Positions 17,045 to 26,200 of a DNA stretch of 37,493 nt are shown in pieces. The position numbers were made by a program, and so were the translations under genes. Origin of the DNA: Acetobacteraceae bacterium (GTDB lineage Bacteria; Pseudomonadota; Alphaproteobacteria; Acetobacterales; Acetobacteraceae); contig JANXRN010000113.1 in assembly GCA_025352995.1 (NCBI GenBank), positions 1 through 37,493 of the forward strand. Reading direction: 5' to 3'. The notes beneath the pieces were generated by a model. That model did not search any database. It was not told where the DNA came from and was given only the letters and a program-made list of their open reading frames with translations. Position 1 is the first letter of the stretch, and each line of letters opens with the position of its first letter.

Positions 17045-17785
17045 ATGTCCGATCTTGCTACCATGCTTATCGCCGCGCATGCTGATTTGTCCAAGCGGCT
17101 GACGGACGTGCCCGAAGCGCTGCGCCCGACCAGTGTGGAAGCCGCTTATGAGGTGCAACACAAAGTCGCCGCGACCTTGGGCCCGATCGGCGGCTGGAAG
17201 GTTGGCGCACCAGGCGGCACGCGGGTATGTGGCGCCCTGCCCGCGTCAGGCGTCGCACCCAGCCCGGCGCGACTGTCGGCGGCGGTAAACCCTTATCGTG
17301 GGATTGAAGCCGAAGTTGCGTTCCGCATGAAAGCCGATCTGCCGCCGCGCGCGACCCCCTACACACGCGACGAAGTCGTGGCCGCGATCGGCACCATGCA
17401 TCCGGCGATCGAAGTGCTGGAAACCCGCTTCCTCGATCCCGATAAGTTCGACCTGCTGACCAACCTCGCTGACACGCAAAGCCATGGTGGCTTCATCTAC
17501 GGGCCGGGGACCTTGAACTGGCACGGCATCGACCTGACCACGATGACATGCGAGCAGCATGTCGATGGCAAGCTCAGCAAGGACAAGGTCGGTTACCCGT
17601 TCGGGGAAATTCTCGACATGATGGACTGGCTCGCCAATGTCGGCGCGGTGTGGGCCGGCGGGTTAAAAGAAGGGCAATTTGTCACCTGCGGGTCGTGGAC
17701 CGGGAAGGAATGCGTGTCGGCCTCGGCCAACGTCCGGGTGAGCTTTACGTCGCTCGGTGAGGTGCTGCTGCGTTACACAAACTGA
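17045..17785 (+). CDS. 2-keto-4-pentenoate hydratase-like protein
   Basis: A 246-residue protein of the MhpD / fumarylacetoacetase-C fold. Family members hydrate 2-keto-4-pentenoate or decarboxylate related keto acids in aromatic ring breakdown. The metal-ligand glutamates are seen in YRGIEAEVAFRM (near residue 93) and AIEVLETRF (near 127), and LADTQSHGGFIYG follows in place of the usual DNxS segment. The start at 17045 has AAGGA at the correct spacing; an upstream ATG at 17024 is in frame but has no such site. No other aromatic-degradation genes are nearby, so the actual substrate is open. Confidence 0.82.
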   Translation: MSDLATMLIAAHADLSKRLTDVPEALRPTSVEAAYEVQHKVAATLGPIGGWKVGAPGGTRVCGALPASGVAPSPARLSAAVNPYRGIEAEVAFRMKADLPPRATPYTRDEVVAAIGTMHPAIEVLETRFLDPDKFDLLTNLADTQSHGGFIYGPGTLNWHGIDLTTMTCEQHVDGKLSKDKVGYPFGEILDMMDWLANVGAVWAGGLKEGQFVTCGSWTGKECVSASANVRVSFTSLGEVLLRYTN

Positions 17786-17878
17786 GCAGAGGTTTAGCTT
17801 GGCCGATCAAGCGTCTGTGGGGTATGTTTGCGACGCGGTGTGAAACTGCGCGCGTTCGTCACCTGACAGGGATCAACC

Positions 17879-20305
17879 ATGGCGGCCTTCGCCCAGTCCT
17901 CGCGTTTAGCATCCCCGGCGCTGCGCAGCCTGATTGCGCGCCGGCTGGCGACGCTGGCCGCGTTGCTGCTCGCCGGCTTCGGGGCGCTGCTGCTGGTGGC
18001 GCTGGGCAGCTTCGATCCGCTCGACCCGTCCTTCAACACCGCCACAATGCGGCGCGCGCATAACCTGCTCAGCACGCCGGGGGCGTTGACCGCCGATATT
18101 CTGCTGCAAGGTTTTGGCGTCGCCGGCGGGTTGCCCGGGCTGGCGTTGCTGGCATGGGCTTGGGGCGCGGGTGTGCGCGGCCGGGTTGATGGCGGCACGT
18201 TGCTGCTGCGCGCCGTGGCAATGTTGGTCGCGTTGCCGGTGGTGGCGGCGGTGGTTTCCGGAGTTGCTGGCTTGCTCGGGCTGGGCCCGGCCTGGCCGAC
18301 CGCGGCTGGACCAGGTGGCGCCATTGGCGGGGTGTTGGCCAGCGAACTGCGCGCCAGCGCGCTGGCGATGATGGGGCCGTTCGGGGTTGCCGGCGTTGCC
18401 GCCCTGGTGCTGATCCTGGCCGGGCTGCTTTTGATGCTGACACTTGGGCTGTCGGGCCGCGACCTGGGCGCGGCATTCGCGGTGGGGCGCCCGGCAGCAC
18501 GCGTGATCGGCGCCGGCTGGCGCAGCATGACCGCACGGCGGGAAGCCCCCCAGCATTTTGACCCGCAATCGGAGCGGGTGATGCCGATGGCGCCGCGCGT
18601 GTGGCAGTCCGATGGCGCCGATACTATGGAGCCGGAGGCCGCACCGGCCCCCCTCCCCCCGTTGACCGCGCAGCGCGACGCCGCCCCGCCGCTCACCGCC
18701 AGCAAGCCGAGCGCGGTCACCGCCCTGATCAGCCGCGCGGCACGCAAGCAGCCGCGGGTGGAACCGGCGCAGCCGGAACTTGTCCTCGAACCAGGCTGGC
18801 AGTTCCCGCCATTGTCTTTGCTGACCGTCGCCCCGACCCGGGCGGGCATTGGTGCGCCGTCGGAAGAAGCATTGGTCGCCAATGACCGGCTGCTGGAATC
18901 GGTGCTCGCCGATTACGGGGTGCAGGGCCGGATTGTGAACCATCGGCCAGGGCCGGTGGTGACGTTGTACGAGCTTGAACCCGCGCCGGGAATTCGCAGC
19001 GCACGGGTGATCGGGTTGGCCGATGATGTGGCGCGCAGCCTGTCCGTGACCGCGGTGCGCATCGCCACGGTATCGGGCCGCAACGTGATCGGCATCGAAG
19101 TGCCGAACAGCCGGCGGGAAACCGTGTTCCTGTCCGAATTGCTGTCGGCGCCGGAATGGATTGACGATAAGAGCAAGCTGTCGATCGCGCTCGGCAAGAC
19201 CATCGGTGGTGATCCGGTGATCGTCGATCTGGCGCGCATGCCGCATCTGCTGGTTGCCGGCACCACCGGATCGGGCAAGTCGGTCGGCATCAACGCGATG
19301 ATTTTGTCCCTGCTCTACCGCCATTCGCCCGAGCAGTGCCGGCTGATTATGATCGATCCAAAAATGCTGGAACTGTCCGTCTATGAAGGCATTCCGCATC
19401 TGATGGCACCGGTGGTGACCGATCCGAAGAAAGCCGTGGTGGCGCTGAAATGGACGGTGCGCGAAATGGAACGGCGCTACCGGTCAATGAGCCAGCTCAG
19501 CGTGCGCAATATCGGCGGCTATAATGACCGGGTCGCCGAAGCGCGCGGCAAGGGCGAAGTGGTGATGCGCCGGGTGCAGACCGGGTTCGACAGCGACACC
19601 GGCAAGCCGACGTTTGAGGATCTGCCGCTCGCGCTGGAACCCCTGCCCTTCATCGTCGTGGTGATCGACGAAATGGCCGATCTGATGATGGTCGCCGGCA
19701 AGGAAATCGAAGTCGCGGTGCAGCGCCTGGCGCAAATGGCGCGCGCCGCCGGCATCCATGTGGTGATGGCAACGCAACGCCCATCGGTGGATGTGATCAC
19801 CGGCACCATCAAGGCGAACTTCCCCACCCGCATCAGCTTTCAAGTCATCAGCAAGTTCGACAGCCGCACCATTCTGGGCGAACAAGGATCCGAACAGCTG
19901 CTCGGCATGGGCGACATGCTCTACATGGCCGGCGGCGGGCGCATTCAGCGCGTCCACGGCCCGTTCGTCGGCGATGACGAGGTCGAAAAAATCGTCGCCT
20001 TCCTGCGTGACCAAGGCGAGCCGAACTATGTCGAGGATGTCACCGAGGCGGAAGACCCCGATGACAACGCGCCGGTGCAGTCCGGCAATGGCGATGATGA
20101 GGGCGGGCTGTTCGATCGCGCCGTCGATGTGATTTCGCGTGAGGGCAAGGCCAGCACCAGCTTCCTGCAGCGCCATCTCGGGATTGGCTATAACAAGGCG
20201 GCCAAGCTGATTGAGCGGATGGAGAAAGACGGCATGGTTTCGCAGGCCAATCATGTTGGCAAGCGGGAGGTTTTGGTTCGGCGGCGGGGGAGTGAGGAAG
20301 ACTAA
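17879..20305 (+). CDS. ftsK: DNA translocase FtsK
   Basis: Septum-anchored motor that pumps chromosome ends apart during division; 808 residues. The N-terminus has about four membrane segments (residues 25-180). A proline-rich linker leads to the motor domain: Walker A GTTGSGKSVG near residue 460, Walker B PFIVVVIDEMADLMM near 595, and ATQRPSVDVITG. The C-terminal gamma winged-helix domain that reads KOPS sites is present (DVISREGKASTSFLQRHLGI through EKDGMVSQ). The frame ends with an AT-rich terminator. Confidence 0.96.
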   Translation: MAAFAQSSRLASPALRSLIARRLATLAALLLAGFGALLLVALGSFDPLDPSFNTATMRRAHNLLSTPGALTADILLQGFGVAGGLPGLALLAWAWGAGVRGRVDGGTLLLRAVAMLVALPVVAAVVSGVAGLLGLGPAWPTAAGPGGAIGGVLASELRASALAMMGPFGVAGVAALVLILAGLLLMLTLGLSGRDLGAAFAVGRPAARVIGAGWRSMTARREAPQHFDPQSERVMPMAPRVWQSDGADTMEPEAAPAPLPPLTAQRDAAPPLTASKPSAVTALISRAARKQPRVEPAQPELVLEPGWQFPPLSLLTVAPTRAGIGAPSEEALVANDRLLESVLADYGVQGRIVNHRPGPVVTLYELEPAPGIRSARVIGLADDVARSLSVTAVRIATVSGRNVIGIEVPNSRRETVFLSELLSAPEWIDDKSKLSIALGKTIGGDPVIVDLARMPHLLVAGTTGSGKSVGINAMILSLLYRHSPEQCRLIMIDPKMLELSVYEGIPHLMAPVVTDPKKAVVALKWTVREMERRYRSMSQLSVRNIGGYNDRVAEARGKGEVVMRRVQTGFDSDTGKPTFEDLPLALEPLPFIVVVIDEMADLMMVAGKEIEVAVQRLAQMARAAGIHVVMATQRPSVDVITGTIKANFPTRISFQVISKFDSRTILGEQGSEQLLGMGDMLYMAGGGRIQRVHGPFVGDDEVEKIVAFLRDQGEPNYVEDVTEAEDPDDNAPVQSGNGDDEGGLFDRAVDVISREGKASTSFLQRHLGIGYNKAAKLIERMEKDGMVSQANHVGKREVLVRRRGSEED

Positions 20306-20315
20306 AGTAAGGTTG

Positions 20316-20353
20316 TTCTTTTTGTGAACAAAAAGAATCAAAAAAACTTTTTT
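20316..20353 (+). terminator. Terminator after ftsK
   Basis: A perfect 10-bp stem, TTCTTTTTGT / ACAAAAAGAA with a 2-nt GA turn (20316-20337), is followed by an A-run and then six T residues. It lies 10 bases after the ftsK stop and between convergent genes. The stem is AT-rich, so it is weaker than a usual terminator. Confidence 0.6.
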
Positions 20354-20402
20354 ATACTTGGTACGATTGCCGTGCGATTGCGGCGGGACCCGAGCCGACC
20401 CC

Positions 20403-23261
20403 TTACTTCTGCTCCACCACCGTACTCAACAACCTTACCGCCGCCGGCCGATCCGCAAAGTTCGGGAACGCCGCCAGCAGCCCGCGCAACGCGGTTTCCG
20501 CCTTGGCCTTTTCCCCGCTCGCGGCATAGGCGTAGGCGAGGTGATATTGCAGCGCCGCGTCATTGGGAATTTGGCGCACTGCCTCGGTCAGCAGCACCAG
20601 GCCGCGCACCGGGTCACCCGTGGTGGTCAGCACCCAGCCGAGCGACGCGGCAGTGGCGGGACCGGGGGCAAGGAAATAGGCTTTCTGGGCGAATTCACGC
20701 GCCTGCGGATCGCCACGAACCTGGAAAATCCACGCCATGTTGCTGAGCGCGATGGCATTGTTGGGTTGGCGTTGCAGAACACCGGTGAGCAATGGTTCGG
20801 CTTCAGCAATCTTGCCTTCTTCGAGGTCCAGCCCGGCAACCGACAAAACCGCCGCATTGTCATTCGGGTGGCTGGCGATCCAGGTTTCCAGCGTCTGGCG
20901 CGCCGGGCCGATTTGGCGGGAGGCATAGAGCGCGCCGGCAGCCCGCAGCACCAGATCGGACGATGGGGAAACCGCAAGCTGGGCGGCATAGGCCTCGGCG
21001 GCGTCGTTCAGGCGACCGGCGAGCAGATAGACATCCCCCCGCAGCGTGCGGGCGGCAGGCTGGTTCGCCGGATCGCCTTCCAGTTCGGCCGCAACCTGCA
21101 ACGCCGTTTCAACCCCGGAGGTTTTGACCTCCGTCCGGATGATCGCGGCCATCATGTCGGTATCGCCGGAGGCGATGCGCAGCCCGTCGCGCAGCAATTG
21201 CTGGGCGCCGCGGGTGTCCTTGGCGGCGAGCGTCAGCTCGACCAGGCGGAGCCGGACCAGCTTGTCAGTCGGGTTGATGGTCAGAATGCGGGCGTAGGTT
21301 TCGCGCGCCTCGGTCGGGCGGCCGGATGCTTCTTGCGCCCGTGCCCGCACCGCCATCATCGGCAGCGCGTTAGCTTGTTCCTGCGGCAAGGCGCGCAGCA
21401 TGGTGATCGCCCGTGGCGCCTGGCCGTTGGCGCTGTAGGCATCGAGCAGGAAGGATGTCAGTTCGATATCGTTTGGTGCGGCATCATGCGCGCCTTCCAG
21501 CACCGCGATCGCCCGGTTGGCGAGGCCGTTGGCGAGCAGGATGCCGGCAAGGGTGGTGGCCGCCAGCCGGTTGCGTGGATCGAGCGTCAGAGTTTCGCTG
21601 AGAATCTGGTCGGCATCGTCAACATGATTTTGCAGTGCGGCGATTTTGGCGAGATTGACCCGCGCCATGGTCGAGTCCGGGTAGGTGCGGATGACGTCCT
21701 TGAACACCGAAGTGGCGGAGGTCAGGTCAAGTTCGGCCAGCGCGATCATCCCGGTCAGGATGCCAACCCGCTCGGTAAAGCCCTGCACCTGGCGCAGGGC
21801 TTCAAGCTGGGCTTTGGCGACAGCGAGATCGCCGAGGGTAAGGCTGGTGGCAACCGCGGCTTCGGTCACCGTGCCGGGATCGGGGCGGATTGGGGCAATG
21901 GATTGGGATTCTGCGCCCACCGTCTGCGCGCGCGTCTTGGCCAGCAAGGCCGCAATATCCTTGTTGGTCGGGGCGAGCGCGAGCGCTTGTTCAAGCCGCT
22001 GCAGGGCGATCTGCTTTTGCCCGGTACGGATCAGGATTTGGCCAAGGGAATAGAGGATGTCGGCATCCGCGCGCCCCTGGGCGGCAGTGTTGTTGAGCAA
22101 TTCGACCGCTTTATCGACCTGCCCGGCGGCAAGATACATCTGGGTCAGCAGTTTGATGCCGTCGAGATCGGCGGGGTTGCGCGCGACATATTTGGTCGCC
22201 GCTTCCATCGCCTGCGCACCTTGCCCGAGATTGGATTTGACCAATGCGAGGATGAACAACCCGCGCGGGAACTCTCCCAATAACGGGTCGATGCGTTGCA
22301 GCACGGTCAGCGCGCCGCGAAAATCCTTGGCGCGGGCCAGCAGCACGCCGCGCAAATAAAGCGCGGTGGCGTTTTCGGGCTGATCGGCGAGGATGAAATC
22401 AACATCGAGCTTGGCTTGCGCGTCGAGGCCGAGATTGACTTCAAGGTTTGCGCGATTGAGCCGGGTGTTGAGCAAGCTGGGGTCGGCCACCATGGCGGCG
22501 TCGTAGGCTTCAAGCGCCTTGGCGGTGTCGCCGCGATCGGTGGCGATCAGGCCGCGCAACGATAACCCCTCCCCCGAGAGCGGATTGAGGTCGAGCGCAC
22601 GGTCAATCGCACGGTCGGCGCCGTCACGATCATTGCGTGCGTAGGCAACACGGGCGGCAGCGATTGCGACATCGACGCTTTCGGGCGCGAGTTCCTCGGC
22701 AAGCTCGACCGATTTTGTAGCCCCTAACTTATCGTCGAGCGCGAGCTGTGCCATGGCGCGCAAGGTCAGAAGGTTGGCGGCTTCCAGCGGCGGAAGGCCG
22801 CCGGTGGGGAATTCTTCGAGCAGTTCCTTGTAAAGCTGCTGGCCGAGATAGGCCTGGGCCAGTAAGGGCGATACCTGGGCCGGGGCCATGCCCATATCCC
22901 GCGCGATGCGCAGTTCCTTGCTCCCGGCCACCGGGTCGCCGAGGCGCAGATGCAGGGACCCGAGGCGGAAATGGGCGTCAATGTTGCCCGGGTTGGTGGC
23001 AACAATGTCGCGCAACGCCGCCCTCGCGGCCTGCAACTGGCCCGATTCCATCAGCCGACGGGCGATCACCATCGGATTTTCCGGACGCAGGAACGCGTAC
23101 CATCCTGCCCCGGCGGCGCCGAGCAGCATCAGCACGAATATCCCGATCAGCCAGCGCGGTACCGGGGGGGCTTCCGGCACCGCGCCAAAGGTTGCGTTAA
23201 ATTGCTTCTCGGCAAGCGCCGCGATCGATGGATCAATCCGGCGTCTGAACGGCCACCACAT
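20403..23261 (-). CDS. Large TPR-repeat protein resembling PrsT of PEP-CTERM systems
   Basis: 952 residues. A short cytoplasmic start is followed by one membrane segment (residues about 38-57, WLIGIFVLMLLGAAGAGWYA) and then almost entirely tetratricopeptide repeats to the end. Typical units are ARAALRDIVATNPGNIDAHF and ALTEAGG-free helices such as GDTAKALEAYDAAMVADPS. Length and layout resemble the TPR protein PrsT that accompanies PEP-CTERM/exosortase loci, but there is no lipobox and instead a membrane anchor. The next gene upstream on the same strand encodes a PEP-CTERM protein, which supports the link. No exosortase gene is in the window. It could also be a general scaffold of a secretion or polysaccharide machine. 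Confidence 0.75.
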   Translation of the reverse strand: MWWPFRRRIDPSIAALAEKQFNATFGAVPEAPPVPRWLIGIFVLMLLGAAGAGWYAFLRPENPMVIARRLMESGQLQAARAALRDIVATNPGNIDAHFRLGSLHLRLGDPVAGSKELRIARDMGMAPAQVSPLLAQAYLGQQLYKELLEEFPTGGLPPLEAANLLTLRAMAQLALDDKLGATKSVELAEELAPESVDVAIAAARVAYARNDRDGADRAIDRALDLNPLSGEGLSLRGLIATDRGDTAKALEAYDAAMVADPSLLNTRLNRANLEVNLGLDAQAKLDVDFILADQPENATALYLRGVLLARAKDFRGALTVLQRIDPLLGEFPRGLFILALVKSNLGQGAQAMEAATKYVARNPADLDGIKLLTQMYLAAGQVDKAVELLNNTAAQGRADADILYSLGQILIRTGQKQIALQRLEQALALAPTNKDIAALLAKTRAQTVGAESQSIAPIRPDPGTVTEAAVATSLTLGDLAVAKAQLEALRQVQGFTERVGILTGMIALAELDLTSATSVFKDVIRTYPDSTMARVNLAKIAALQNHVDDADQILSETLTLDPRNRLAATTLAGILLANGLANRAIAVLEGAHDAAPNDIELTSFLLDAYSANGQAPRAITMLRALPQEQANALPMMAVRARAQEASGRPTEARETYARILTINPTDKLVRLRLVELTLAAKDTRGAQQLLRDGLRIASGDTDMMAAIIRTEVKTSGVETALQVAAELEGDPANQPAARTLRGDVYLLAGRLNDAAEAYAAQLAVSPSSDLVLRAAGALYASRQIGPARQTLETWIASHPNDNAAVLSVAGLDLEEGKIAEAEPLLTGVLQRQPNNAIALSNMAWIFQVRGDPQAREFAQKAYFLAPGPATAASLGWVLTTTGDPVRGLVLLTEAVRQIPNDAALQYHLAYAYAASGEKAKAETALRGLLAAFPNFADRPAAVRLLSTVVEQK

Positions 23262-23288
23262 TACGCCGCCATCAGGGATGAAACCCGG

Positions 23289-26200
23289 TCAGGAGATATC
23301 GCGCGCGCGGGCCCGGCGGCGGTTTCGGACGCCGGCGAGCAACAGGCTGGCGCCGCCGAACAATGACAGCATCGCCGGTTCCGGAATGTGGATGACCAGC
23401 AGGTTGAACTGCTGCTGGGCGCCGGCCGTCACGATTTGCATGCGCCAGCCCAAGCCGGTGCTCAGCGTCGGCAGAACCATGCTGCTGAAGCTGCCGGTGA
23501 TGCTGTTGGCCTGCAACAGGGTGAAGACGTTGCCGGCAACAGCGGTGAACCCGCCGCTCCAGGCGACGTTCAGAATGCCGCCGAGTTGCAGAGCGGTTGC
23601 GGTGATCTGGCTGTAATTGCCCGCACCGACCCCTGCCGTGGTGCCACCAACCAGCACGTTGAGCGTGTTGGTGGACAAGAAATTCATCGTGGCGCCGCCG
23701 ATCAAGGCCGGTGCGGCGCCGGCGCTGAGGCTGCCACCGAAATTGACCACCCCGGTATAGGAGCCGGACCCGGTAACCGCGCCCGACAAGGTCAGGCCGG
23801 CGCCCGTACCGTTGACGGTGCCGGCATTGGTGATGGTATTGGCAAGCGTGATGCCAGACGTGCCCGACAAGATGCCGCCGCTACTGACAGCCACCGTGCC
23901 GCTGCCCAGTGCACCCGCGGCCCCCGCCGACAGCGTACCCTGGCTGATCGTGGTGCCCCCGGAATAGCTGTTCGCCCCGTTGGTCAGCGACAAAGTGCCG
24001 CCGCCCTGCTTGACGATCGCGCCGGTGCCGGTCACCAGGCTGGCGTTGCTGGTCGACGCCGTCGCACCCGCAGTGAGAGTGCCGCTGCCGAGCGAGATAG
24101 TGCCGCCGCTGCCGCTAAGATCGCCGACGGTCTGGTTCTGGTTGTTTTGGTTGTAAGTGCCGCCATTGACGGTCAACGCCGAACCGCTCGCCAAGGTGTT
24201 GGTGCCGCCGTTGAGCACCAGCATGCCGGACGATACCGTGGTGCCGCCGGTGTAGGTGTTCAGGGCCGTCAGGGTGGTGGTGTTGCCCGCGGTGATCAGC
24301 GCGCCCGAACCCGAGATCGCGCTGCCGATGGTCAGGCCACCCGAACCCGCGCTGAGGGTGCTGGTGGTCGCGGCCGTCAAGGTCACCGAATTTGAGAGGG
24401 AAATCGCCGAGGCGCCGGTTTGCAAGGTGCCGCCGCCAAGCACCAGGCCGCCCGAGCCGTTATTGCCGAGATTGGCAGCGGTGCCGATCGACAGCGTGCC
24501 GCCATTGATGGTGGTCGGGCCGGTATAGGTGTTAGTGCCCGACAAGGTTTCAGTGCCGGTCGCAGTCGAGCCAAGGGTGAGCCCGCCGGTGCCGCCGATA
24601 ACGCCCGAATAGGCACCGAGCGCGCCGGTCAGGGTCAGGGTCTTGGAGCCAAGATTGGTGCCGGTGGTGGCCGATGAGGAGCCGGTGAGGTTCGCGACCG
24701 AGGCGCCGCTGGTGGTCGCCGAAATATCGAACACGCCCGAACCCGACGACGCCACGCCGGACGAAGTCGCGATACTGCCGCTGCCCGACAGGGCCAACGT
24801 GCCGTTGGTAACGCTGGTAGCGCCCGTATAGCTGTTGGTTGCAGTGACCGTTGTGGTGCCGCTGCCGTTCTGCGCGACCGAACCGGTGCCGCTGACCACC
24901 GCGCCCAACGTAACCCCGTTGGAGCGGTTGATCGCCAGCGCCCCGTTATCGACGATACTGGTGCTGGCGACGCTGCCTGCGGTGCCGCCGGCGCCCAGGG
25001 TAAGCGTGCCGGCGCTGATGGTGGTCACGCCTGAATATGTGTTGGCGCCGGACAGAACTTCACTTCCGGTGGTGAGCGTCAACCCGCCAGTACCGGACAT
25101 GATTCCCGCGAAATTATCCGCCGCGTTCGACAAGGTCAGCGCGAAGCCACCATTAACCACGCTGCCGCTGCCGGACAACGAGATGATGGTTTTCGCCGCC
25201 CCCAAAGTCAGGGTGCCGTTATCGACGACGCTCGCCGAATTGGCGATGGTGCCGCTGGCGTTCAGGGTCAGGCCAGCACCGGAATTGATCGTCGTAATGC
25301 CGGTATAGGTGTTGACTGCGCCCAACGTCACCGTACCGGAACTGGCTTGGGTGACCGCGCCCGTGCCGCTGATCACTTGGCTGACGGTGATCGCGTTGGT
25401 GCCGGTGAACGCAAGGGTGCCGTTGTCGGTAATAGCTGAAGTGCTTGCAATGTTGCCACCGGTGCCGACCGCCAAGGTGGCACCACTACTGATGGATGTG
25501 ACACCCGTATAGGTATTCGCACCGGTCAACGTTTCCGTGCCGCCCGTGACCGCCAAGCCACCAGTTCCGGACATGATGCCGGAATAGGTGTCCACCGCAT
25601 TTGATAAGGTTAAATTCTTCGCCCCGAGTACAACCGAACCGCTGCCGGACAGGCTTGTGACACTGGACGACGCGGCAGTTACGGCGGAAATGTTAAAAGT
25701 TGTGTTATCAACAACGTTCGATCCGGCAATGCTACCAGCGCCGGACAATGCAAGCGTGCCAGCGGTGAGGGTTGTCGCCCCGGTATAGGTGTTGACGCCC
25801 GTCAAGACCTGACCGTCACCCGCCGCGGGATCGTTGAGGGTCAGCCCCCCCGTCCCACCAATCACCCCAGCGAATATATCCACTGACGGCACCGCAAAGG
25901 TCAGGGTCAGCGTTTTGCTGCCCAGAACCACCGCGGTCGTTGCCGACGACGTGCCACTGAGGCCGGTGATCGACGCCCCCGAAGTCGTTGCCGATATATC
26001 GAGAACACCGCTGCCAGAGAAATTGACGTCAACCGACGCCGCGATCGTGCCCGCCCCGCTTAGCGCCAGGGTCCCTGCATTAATCTGGGTATAACCGGTA
26101 AATGTGTTGGCGCCGCTGAGCGTCTGCGTACCGCCGTTCAGGATTAGCGAATTTGTGGCGGAACTGCCAGTACCGCTGATGATGCCGGAAAAATTGCCGC

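Noticed and set aside
17906-19399. 497-residue minus-strand open frame over ftsK
   Set aside because: Shadow of ftsK; His/Gln/Arg-rich with no recognisable domain.
20358-22283. 641-residue plus-strand open frame over the TPR gene
   Set aside because: The minus strand carries clear TPR repeats for 952 residues; the plus frame has none of the marks of a real protein.
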